Shown here: in pieces, positions 1 through 5,218 of the stretch | Layout of the letters: each line of letters opens with the position of its first letter | Numbering within the stretch: position 1 is the first letter of the stretch | NCBI GenBank assembly: GCA_025352305.1 | Contig: JANXTQ010000053.1 | Location: 1-5,218, forward strand | DNA from: Actinomycetes bacterium | Lineage (GTDB): Bacteria > Actinomycetota > Acidimicrobiia > Acidimicrobiales > RAAP-2 | Length of the DNA: 5,218 nucleotides | Direction of reading: 5' to 3' | Translations under genes and position numbers: made by a program | Notes under the pieces: generated by a model | Seen by the model: the letters and a program-made list of their open reading frames with translations, nothing else | What the model was told of the DNA's origin: nothing | Databases searched by the model: none

Positions 1-51
1 CGTCATGAATTTCGGCGTAAACCCGTTTATATCTGGTTCGCTGGGGTCCGC

Positions 52-57
52 TAGACT
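52..57 (+). promoter_or_regulatory. Possible -10 promoter element upstream of rplY
   Basis: TAGACT at this position resembles the -10 hexamer of housekeeping sigma-factor promoters (consensus TATAAT; TAnnnT in GC-rich actinobacteria). It would start transcription roughly 50 bases before the rplY start codon. No convincing -35 box lies 16-18 bases upstream: the AT-rich run TTTATATC around 26-33 is the nearest candidate and is poorly matched or poorly spaced. The call rests on the hexamer alone, and the operon could instead be transcribed from further upstream. Confidence 0.27.
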
Positions 58-71
58 TGTCACCTTGTGCA

Positions 72-84
72 CGAGCGACGCTCG
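72..84 (+). other. Short inverted repeat (hairpin) in the rplY leader
   Basis: CGAGC at 72-76 and GCTCG at 80-84 form a perfect 5-bp, GC-rich stem around a 3-base GAC loop. It sits between the candidate -10 element and the Shine-Dalgarno site. There is no T tract after it, so it is not an intrinsic terminator. It could be a small 5'UTR structure, but a stem this short is also expected by chance. Confidence 0.3.
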
Positions 85-101
85 GCGCCCACGTTCCATT
101 T

Positions 102-107
102 GAGGAG
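102..107 (+). promoter_or_regulatory. Shine-Dalgarno site of rplY
   Basis: GAGGAG lies five bases before the ATG at 113, a near-ideal match to the anti-Shine-Dalgarno sequence at good spacing. It supports ATG 113 as the start of the bL25 gene. It is the strongest ribosome-binding site in the window, in contrast to the apparently bare starts of pth and mfd. Confidence 0.85.
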
Positions 108-112
108 TTTTC

Positions 113-697
113 ATGTCGCAAGCCACCCTGAACGCGTCAACGGACCGCGAGATTGGCTCACGCCCCGTTCGTCGTTTGCGCGCCGCCGGATCAATTCCGG
201 GCGTGGTCTACGGCGAAGGTGTTTCCCCGATTCCCGTGGCGGTTAACGCCAAAGAGTTTCGCACCGCGGTATCGGGCGATCAGGGTCTGAACACCTTGAT
301 CACGCTCGTCGCTGACGGCGCTAGCTACACCGTGATGGCTCGCGAAATTCAGCGCCACCCGGTGCGCGGCACCGTTGCGCACGTGGACTTTCAGGTCGTT
401 GACCCGAACAAGCCCGTCACCGTTGACGTTCCGCTGCACCTCGTTGGAGACGCCGTTGAAGTCCGTCACGCCGACTACGAAGTCGACCAGCAGATGTTCG
501 TGCTCGTGGTGACTGCGCGTCCGGACCTGATTCCGACGCACCTCGACGTGGACATCTCACCGCTCACCGTCGGCGACTCGATTCGCATTAGCGACGTCAT
601 TTTGCCTGAGGGCGTATCGGCCGCGGGCGAGCCCACGTTGACCGTCGTTACTTCGCGCGCGGGACGCGCAGCGAAGACCGCTGGCGCTCCGGCGTAG
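113..697 (+). CDS. rplY: 50S ribosomal protein bL25, long CTC/TL5 form
   Basis: This 194-residue protein is a bL25 of the two-domain type (general stress protein CTC, Thermus TL5). The family binds 5S rRNA at the loop E region in the central protuberance of the large ribosomal subunit. The N-terminal beta-barrel domain spans about residues 1-95. It shows the family's arginine-rich RRLRAAGSIPGVVYG segment (20-34) and the signature REIQRHPVRG followed by HVDF (77-93). The C-terminal CTC domain spans about 98-180, with the usual LIPTHLDVDIS and GDSI..SDV.LPEGV pattern (139-168). The short Ala/Lys/Arg tail is probably disordered. Length is normal for the long form and clearly longer than the single-domain E. 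coli L25 of about 94 residues. ATG 113 is supported by GAGGAG five bases upstream. It is the first gene of the visible operon, with pth starting six bases after its TAG stop. It could equally be labelled ctc; family identity is secure. Confidence 0.96.
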   Translation: MSQATLNASTDREIGSRPVRRLRAAGSIPGVVYGEGVSPIPVAVNAKEFRTAVSGDQGLNTLITLVADGASYTVMAREIQRHPVRGTVAHVDFQVVDPNKPVTVDVPLHLVGDAVEVRHADYEVDQQMFVLVVTARPDLIPTHLDVDISPLTVGDSIRISDVILPEGVSAAGEPTLTVVTSRAGRAAKTAGAPA

Positions 698-703
698 TTC
701 ATC

Positions 704-1324
704 GTGGCCCTTCGTCGGCCACGCGACTCGTTTCGACGTGGCAGCGCGAGCGATTTCGTTATTGTCGGCCTCGCCAACCCGGGCGAGCAGTACGCCGGCT
801 CACGCCATAACGTTGGCGCCGACGCGGTGCGACTCGTTGCGGAGCGTCGTGGAACTCGGCTAGTTCACGAATCGCGTCAACGCGCACTCAGTGCCACGAT
901 CAGCACGCCCAGTGGTCGCGTCACGCTGGCAGTCACGACAACGTTCATGAATGAGTCCGGCGCGGCCCTACCGCCGTTGCTTAAACGCACGTCACTCAGC
1001 GAGCTAACTCACCTCGTCATTGCGCACGACGAACTCGATTTCGAACCCGGTCGATTGATGTTGAAAGTTGGCGGGGGACTGGCTGGCCATAACGGACTGA
1101 AATCTGTTGCCGGCGTTCTGGGGACTCAGGAGTTTGCTCGCTTGCGCATCGGCATTGGCAAGCCTCCTACCAAAGAGCAAGGTGCGAGCTGGGTGCTGAA
1201 GGCGCCGATCGGCGCCGGTCGCGAAGCACTCCTCGCTGTAGTCAACAGCGCCGCTGATGCGCTGGAGGAGTTAATGGACTCCGGTTTTGATGAGGCTCAA
1301 CGCCGCGTGAACGCCACTTCGTGA
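704..1324 (+). CDS. pth: Peptidyl-tRNA hydrolase (Pth family)
   Basis: This 206-residue cytoplasmic enzyme hydrolyses the ester bond of peptidyl-tRNAs released by ribosome drop-off, freeing the tRNA for reuse. All catalytic or substrate-binding residues known from E. coli Pth are present: Asn25 in GLANPG, His35 in SRHNVG (the general base), Asn83 in FMNESG, Asp109 in AHDELDFEPG and Asn130 in GGLAGHNGLKS, followed by RLRIGIGKP (146-154). Spacing between these residues matches the family within one residue. The start is GTG 704. No ATG, GTG, TTG or CTG occurs between it and the conserved FVIVGL strand, which leaves an Arg/Ser-rich extension of about 14 residues not seen in E. coli Pth. No Shine-Dalgarno site is visible before the start. 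It begins six bases after the rplY stop, in the same reading frame, and its TGA overlaps the mfd GTG. Translation by reinitiation from rplY is therefore likely. Function is secure; the exact start is less so. Confidence 0.95.
   Translation: MALRRPRDSFRRGSASDFVIVGLANPGEQYAGSRHNVGADAVRLVAERRGTRLVHESRQRALSATISTPSGRVTLAVTTTFMNESGAALPPLLKRTSLSELTHLVIAHDELDFEPGRLMLKVGGGLAGHNGLKSVAGVLGTQEFARLRIGIGKPPTKEQGASWVLKAPIGAGREALLAVVNSAADALEELMDSGFDEAQRRVNATS
1201..1216. repeat. 16-bp perfect palindrome inside pth
   Basis: GGCGCCGATCGGCGCC is identical to its own reverse complement over all 16 bases. It contains two GGCGCC sites flanking CGATCG. It lies in the pth coding sequence, encoding Ala-Pro-Ile-Gly-Ala after Asp109 and the RLRIGIG motif. 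Flanking bases (A at 1200, G at 1217) do not extend the symmetry. By a rough estimate, a perfect 16-mer is somewhat unlikely but not exceptional in a window of this size and GC content. No function is known to me. Confidence 0.6.
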
Positions 1325-4300
1325 GCTCCGCATCAGGGCTCGCGCGCGTTACTGAGCTCGTAGCGCCCACGTTGGCGTCCGCTATTGCGTCAGGAGAGAT
1401 TGTCGTTGGTTCCTTCGGTGCGGCACCGGCAGTGGCGTCGTTGGCCTGGAAACAAGCGTGCACGGTCGTGGTAACGACGACGGCGAACGAGGCGGACGAA
1501 CTGTCGCACTCCTTGGAGGCGCTGCTGGGTAGCGACGTTGACGTCATGGTGTGGCCGGCCTGGGACACGCACCCCTTAGAGCGCGTGAGCCCCGACATTG
1601 AATCAATGGGTCGACGTCACGAACTGCGCTGGCGTGTCAGCACCGGATCCTCGCGCCCGCTCGTCATTGTCGCGGGCGTTCGTGCGCTCAGTCAGATGTT
1701 GACACCGGAGGTTCTAGAAGGCCCCATTGACGTCGTGCGCGGCGACTCCTTTGAGCGTGAGGACCTCCTCAGCCAACTCGTGGGCTTCGGTTACCGGCGA
1801 GAACACGCCGTGGAGCATCGTGGCGAGTTCGCCGTGCGCGGAGGCATCGTCGATGTCTGGCCCGCTCAGGGTAGTGAACCCGTTCGTATTGATCTCTTCG
1901 GCGACGAGGTTGAACGGCTCAGCGTGTTTGACGTGGCTGATCAACGGTCCATTCGTGACGTGGACGTTGTTCGCATCTTTGGCGCCCGTGAATGGCGACC
2001 GAATGAAACAACGCGCCAACGGGCTCGCGAGATGGCCACGCGTATGACGTGGGCCCGCGAGAGTCTTGATCGCATTAGCGAAGGAACGCTCTTTGACGCC
2101 ATGGAGGGCTGGGTTGCGTGGTTCATTGACCAACCGCGAACGTTGCTCGACGAGGTCCCCACTGGTGCGAAAGTGGCGGTCATTGAGCCTGCTCGAGTGT
2201 TCGACCGTTTGAGCGAACTACTCGACGAAGAGCGTGAACTGGTGAGTGCGGTCGGACGAACGTGGGGCGTTGAAGGAGATCTGCCGCTGTTTCACCGTGA
2301 CTGGCTCGACACGTTGGCCAGTCACCACGTTGACCTCGAGGTTCGAGGTGCCCCGAGTTCAGCGAGCAGTTTCGTGTGGGCCGCCTCCAGCGCACCAGTC
2401 ATTCAAGGTGACCCCGGACGCTTGGCGGCGCACGTACGCACCTGGGGACCTCATCAACGTGGAGTAATCGCGGCGAACTCCGTGGTCTCCGCGTCGAGAA
2501 TTACCGAGCTGCTGCGCGGCGAAGGTCTCGTCGTCACGAACGATCCGCAGTCGATCTTGGACGTGAGTATCAGCGTCGTTGTGGCGCCGCTCGCTCGAGG
2601 TTTTGCGCTCGAAGATCCACCCATTGTGGTGTGGGGTGACGCCGACGTCAGCGGACGCCGCGCCGTTCACCGGGTTCCACGCGCTCGTGCTCGCAACGTT
2701 GACGGATTCTTTGACGATTTACGTATTGGTAGTTACGTCGTTCATCGCCAGCATGGAGTCGCGCGCTTTTCTGGATCGACGTCACGCGCCATCAACGGAA
2801 CGACTCGCGACTACTTGATCTTGGAGTTCAAAGACGGACGTAGTTACTGGCCCACCGACCAAATTGACGCACTCACTCCCTACAGCGGAGGCGATGCACC
2901 GGCACTGTCGAGAATGGGTTCCGAACAGTGGCAAAAGACTCGGGCCAAGGCGCGAGCCGCCGCGCATCTGGTGGCCCAAGACCTCGTGCAGCTCTACCGG
3001 GAGCGAATTGTCACGCCGGGCTTCGCGTTTTCGCCCGACACGCAGTGGCAGCACGAGATGGAGGCGCTGTTTGCCTTCACGGAAACAACGGATCAGTTAC
3101 GCGCCATTGAAGAGGTCAAGGCCGATATGGAGTCGCCGCGTCCCATGGACCGACTCATCTGTGCCGACGTGGGATTCGGCAAGACCGAGATTGCCATGCG
3201 CGCGATCTTTAAAGCGGTCCAAGACGGCAAGCAAGCGGTGCTCTTGGCGCCCACCACGCTGCTGACGAGCCAGCACTTCGCCACGATGAGTGAGCGTTTC
3301 TCCGGCTTTCCGGTTCGCCTCGGAATGCTCAGCCGATTCGTGCAGGACTCCGAGATCGCAGCCACGATTAAAGGACTCGCCGACGGAACGGTTGATGTTG
3401 TCATTGGCACGCACCGGCTTCTAGACGAGAAGATTGAGTACAAGAATCTCGGGCTACTCGTTGTTGACGAAGAGCAACGTTTCGGCGTGGGCCACAAAGA
3501 GGCGATCAAGAAACGCTCCGTGGGCGTCGACGTTCTCACCTTGAGCGCCAGTCCGATTCCGCGCACCTTGGAGATGGCCTTCGCCGGAATTCGTGACCTC
3601 TCGATGGTGACAACGCCGCCCGCCGAGCGCCGACCAATCTTGACTCACGTCGGCGAATACGAAGACGCGGCCGTCATTGAAGCCATTCGCCGTGAACTGT
3701 TGCGCGAGGGCCAGGTGTTCTTTGTTCACAACCGGGTCGTGGACATTGACGAAGTGGCCCGCGACCTCGCGCGGCTCGTTCCGGACGCTCGTATTGCCGT
3801 GGCGCACGGCCAGATGGACGAAGGGTCGCTGGAAACGATTGTCGACGACTTTTGGCAACGCCGCTACGACGTTTTGGTGTGCACCACAATTGTGGAGTCG
3901 GGAATTGATATGCCCAGTGTCAACACTTTGATCGTCGACCGAGCTGATCGCCTGGGACTTGGTCAACTGCACCAGTTGCGCGGACGGGTGGGACGCGCGG
4001 GCACCCGGGCGTACGCGTACCTATTTCACCCCGCCGACCAAGTGCTCTCCGAAACGGCGTACGAACGGCTGCGCACCATTGGCGACAACACCGCGCTCGG
4101 CAGCGGCTTCAAGATTGCCATGCGCGACCTCGAGATCCGAGGCGCCGGAAATCTGTTGGGCCACGACCAAAGTGGTCCGGTGGCGGCCGTGGGCTACGAC
4201 CTGTACGTCCAACTCGTGGCCGAAGCCGTCGCCGAAGCAAAGGGAATTGTGCCGCGTGAAGTTGTGACCGTCACGCTCGACGTGCCGGGAGAAGCCCATC

Positions 4301-4740
4301 TCCCAACGAGCTACGTCGAGGCCGAAGATGATCGCCTCGAGGCCTATCGCCGCTTGGCGTCAGTGAGCACGATGGACCAATTAGACGACGTACGCGTTGA
4401 ATGGATGGACCGTTTCGGCGCACTGCCCTCGGCGGCGCAGGGACTACTGCTGCTGTGTGAACTGAGAGTGCAGTGCCTGCGTGTTGGGGTTCGCGAGGTC
4501 GTCGTGCAACCCGCGAAAGTCGGCGTTCGTTCACGTCCGCTCGCCAAAGCGTCACCGCTGGATCTCACGTTGTCCGCTCAAATGCGCCTTCGACGACTTC
4601 ACGGAAATCGCGCGTACGACGACGTCGCGCGCCAGCTGCGCATTGAACTAGATCCCGCCGCCTCACCGGCGCGTGCACTGATTGAACTACTGAGTGATCT
4701 CGTACCCGATGCGAGCAACGTCGCCCAGCCGGCTCAGTAG
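1321..4740 (+). CDS. mfd: Transcription-repair coupling factor Mfd (TRCF)
   Basis: This 1139-residue ATP-dependent DNA translocase pushes or releases stalled RNA polymerase and recruits UvrA for transcription-coupled nucleotide excision repair. The length is normal (E. coli has 1148). An N-terminal UvrB-like module (about 1-340) has WPAWDTHPLERVSPD (78-92) and the GYRRE/EHRGEFAVRGGIVDVWP block (to 181), with no intact P-loop, as usual. The RNA-polymerase-interaction (CarD-like) domain begins at RIGSYVVHRQHGV (468-480). The motor shows a P-loop ADVGFGKT (615-622, Lys621), DEEQ box (716-719), SASPIPRT motif III (742-749), VCTTIVESGIDMP (853-865) and QLRGRVGR (885-892, arginine fingers). The RecG-like translocation motif follows, from GSGF (927-930) through RDLEIRGAGNLLG and QSG (935-952). 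A C-terminal TRCF domain starts near 998. GTG 1321 overlaps the pth stop as GTGA with no clear Shine-Dalgarno site, which suggests coupling. The P-loop begins with Ala rather than Gly, and motif III has Ser where Thr is usual; both are probably tolerated. Confidence 0.97.
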   Translation: MSSASGLARVTELVAPTLASAIASGEIVVGSFGAAPAVASLAWKQACTVVVTTTANEADELSHSLEALLGSDVDVMVWPAWDTHPLERVSPDIESMGRRHELRWRVSTGSSRPLVIVAGVRALSQMLTPEVLEGPIDVVRGDSFEREDLLSQLVGFGYRREHAVEHRGEFAVRGGIVDVWPAQGSEPVRIDLFGDEVERLSVFDVADQRSIRDVDVVRIFGAREWRPNETTRQRAREMATRMTWARESLDRISEGTLFDAMEGWVAWFIDQPRTLLDEVPTGAKVAVIEPARVFDRLSELLDEERELVSAVGRTWGVEGDLPLFHRDWLDTLASHHVDLEVRGAPSSASSFVWAASSAPVIQGDPGRLAAHVRTWGPHQRGVIAANSVVSASRITELLRGEGLVVTNDPQSILDVSISVVVAPLARGFALEDPPIVVWGDADVSGRRAVHRVPRARARNVDGFFDDLRIGSYVVHRQHGVARFSGSTSRAINGTTRDYLILEFKDGRSYWPTDQIDALTPYSGGDAPALSRMGSEQWQKTRAKARAAAHLVAQDLVQLYRERIVTPGFAFSPDTQWQHEMEALFAFTETTDQLRAIEEVKADMESPRPMDRLICADVGFGKTEIAMRAIFKAVQDGKQAVLLAPTTLLTSQHFATMSERFSGFPVRLGMLSRFVQDSEIAATIKGLADGTVDVVIGTHRLLDEKIEYKNLGLLVVDEEQRFGVGHKEAIKKRSVGVDVLTLSASPIPRTLEMAFAGIRDLSMVTTPPAERRPILTHVGEYEDAAVIEAIRRELLREGQVFFVHNRVVDIDEVARDLARLVPDARIAVAHGQMDEGSLETIVDDFWQRRYDVLVCTTIVESGIDMPSVNTLIVDRADRLGLGQLHQLRGRVGRAGTRAYAYLFHPADQVLSETAYERLRTIGDNTALGSGFKIAMRDLEIRGAGNLLGHDQSGPVAAVGYDLYVQLVAEAVAEAKGIVPREVVTVTLDVPGEAHLPTSYVEAEDDRLEAYRRLASVSTMDQLDDVRVEWMDRFGALPSAAQGLLLLCELRVQCLRVGVREVVVQPAKVGVRSRPLAKASPLDLTLSAQMRLRRLHGNRAYDDVARQLRIELDPAASPARALIELLSDLVPDASNVAQPAQ

Positions 4741-4742
4741 GA
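4739..4742 (+). promoter_or_regulatory. Shine-Dalgarno site of the gene after mfd
   Basis: AGGA overlaps the mfd TAG stop codon and lies eight bases before the ATG at 4751. The overlap ties translation of the downstream gene to the end of mfd and supports ATG 4751 as the start. The match is short (four bases, or GTAGGATC with mismatches), so the site is of moderate strength. Confidence 0.6.
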
Positions 4743-4750
4743 TCACTCCC

Positions 4751-5218
4751 ATGCGCCGAGTTGTTTTAGCTCTCATTGTCGCGCTCGTGGGCGCCGGTTT
4801 TGCGGGACGACTCGTCGGAGCGAACGCCGTTCGAGCCGGATCGTTCTCTCTGCCTGATTCGGTGTATCGAGCGCAACTGGATGTTCTCAATCACTCGTTG
4901 AACTACGACTGCTATTTGCAGAGTGAACTGGGCGGCGTTTTCGTGACTCACGGCGCCATTTCTCCGAGTGGCTCGGCGCAATGGCTCAAATTCCAAGTTG
5001 AAGCATTGGCGTTTGAGTCCCTGCTCAAAAACAAGTACCACTGGCAACCAGGAGCCGGCGAGCTGCGCCTAGCGCGTACCGGGTTGATTGACAATTTCAC
5101 GCAAGCTGAGTCGTCGGCGGCGACGTCAACGGGAGTCAGTTGCGCGACGTCGGCCGGTGTGGCGTTTTCTCACTTGCCTCCGTGGTTCCAACGCAGTGAG
5201 GTACTGCGCAACGCGTCG
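4751..5218 (+). CDS. Exported SurA-N-like protein, probable peptidyl-prolyl isomerase/chaperone (3' end outside window)
   Basis: An open frame of 156 codons starts at ATG 4751 and reaches the window edge with no stop. Residues 1-26 form a signal peptide or anchor: MRR, then a hydrophobic run VVLALIVALVGAGFAG (4-19), then an Ala-Asn-Ala motif (24-26) suited to signal peptidase I. No lipobox cysteine is present, so it is not an obvious lipoprotein. The rest is helix-rich and soluble. SVYRAQLDVLNHSLNYDCYL (37-56), a helix with QWLKFQVEALAFESLL (77-92), AGELRLARTGL (102-112) and HLPPWFQRSEVLR (141-153) follow the layout of SurA N-terminal domains found after mfd in Acidimicrobiia. Cys54 and Cys131 could form a disulfide outside the cytoplasm. 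It lies ten bases after mfd, with its ribosome-binding site across the mfd stop, so it is probably co-transcribed. The parvulin catalytic domain, if present, would lie beyond the window. That this is a real exported-protein gene is fairly secure; the isomerase label is inference. Confidence 0.72.
   Translation, partial: MRRVVLALIVALVGAGFAGRLVGANAVRAGSFSLPDSVYRAQLDVLNHSLNYDCYLQSELGGVFVTHGAISPSGSAQWLKFQVEALAFESLLKNKYHWQPGAGELRLARTGLIDNFTQAESSAATSTGVSCATSAGVAFSHLPPWFQRSEVLRNAS

Noticed and set aside
1..54. An open stretch in frame 1 ending at TAG 52-54 that could be the C-terminus of an upstream gene such as prs
   Set aside because: Only 17 codons are available (RHEFRRKPVYIWFAGVR) and they match no C-terminus I recognise. 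The evidence is too short to call a partial gene.
5..103. A 32-codon open frame from ATG 5 to TGA 101-103, upstream of rplY
   Set aside because: It has no recognisable product, the base preceding context is cut by the window edge, and it covers the candidate promoter and leader. It fits a chance open frame in GC-rich sequence.
191..541. Minus-strand open frame of 116 codons opposite rplY
   Set aside because: It is fully nested within a confidently assigned ribosomal protein gene, and its translation shows no family resemblance.
1408..1433. Possible nucleotide-binding loop in the N-terminal part of Mfd (GSFGAAPA, residues 30-37)
   Set aside because: The lysine and threonine of a Walker A motif are missing. 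The UvrB-like module of Mfd is known to be degenerate and inactive as an ATPase, so this is normal.
3454..3972. Long minus-strand open frame (172 codons) opposite the Mfd motor domain
   Set aside because: It lies wholly antisense to highly conserved helicase motifs. Its composition is what complementary reading of GC-rich codons gives, and it shows no domain signature or ribosome-binding site.
4010..4021. Palindrome GTACGCGTAC inside mfd
   Set aside because: A 10-bp palindrome is expected several times by chance in a window of this size, and it simply encodes Ala-Tyr-Ala-Tyr in a conserved Mfd segment.
4737..4750. Possible terminator between mfd and the downstream gene
   Set aside because: The gap is only ten bases, with no inverted repeat or T tract. 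The sequence instead contains a Shine-Dalgarno match.
4766..5047. Minus-strand open frame of 93 codons opposite the exported-protein gene
   Set aside because: The plus strand here encodes a coherent signal peptide and helical protein with a ribosome-binding site. The antisense frame has none of these features.

Overview
The window holds a compact, co-directional plus-strand block of housekeeping genes from a moderately GC-rich bacterium. It contains the long (CTC/TL5-type) ribosomal protein bL25 (rplY), peptidyl-tRNA hydrolase (pth), the transcription-repair coupling factor Mfd (mfd), and the 5' part of a gene for an exported protein that looks like a SurA-N-type peptidyl-prolyl isomerase/chaperone. 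The rplY-pth-mfd order is typical of Actinobacteria. GTG starts, GC-rich third codon positions and the style of the last protein (signal peptide, a Tyr-Asp-Cys-Tyr-Leu segment, then a second Cys before a Leu-Pro-Pro motif) point to the Acidimicrobiia or a close relative. That assignment is inference from remembered family patterns, not from a database search.

Layout: positions 1-112 are a non-coding leader with a possible -10 element, a short hairpin and a strong Shine-Dalgarno site in front of rplY (113-697). After a 6-nt gap comes pth (704-1324, GTG start, no visible ribosome-binding site). It overlaps mfd (1321-4740, GTG start) by four bases as GTGA. Ten bases after mfd, at 4751, the exported-protein gene starts and runs off the end of the window. 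No terminator-like hairpin with a T tract is visible between any of these genes, so they are most simply read as one operon with translational coupling at the pth and mfd junctions.

The first three genes share a theme of keeping gene expression moving. bL25 stabilises 5S rRNA in the ribosome, Pth recycles peptidyl-tRNAs dropped by stalled ribosomes, and Mfd removes stalled RNA polymerase and recruits excision repair. The fourth gene probably acts outside the cytoplasmic membrane and has no obvious mechanistic link to them.

I did not find an undescribed system here. The points worth a second look are modest: an N-terminal extension on Pth, an in-frame bL25-Pth junction lacking a ribosome-binding site, two substitutions in Mfd motor motifs, a 16-bp perfect palindrome inside pth, and the poorly characterised exported protein downstream of mfd.
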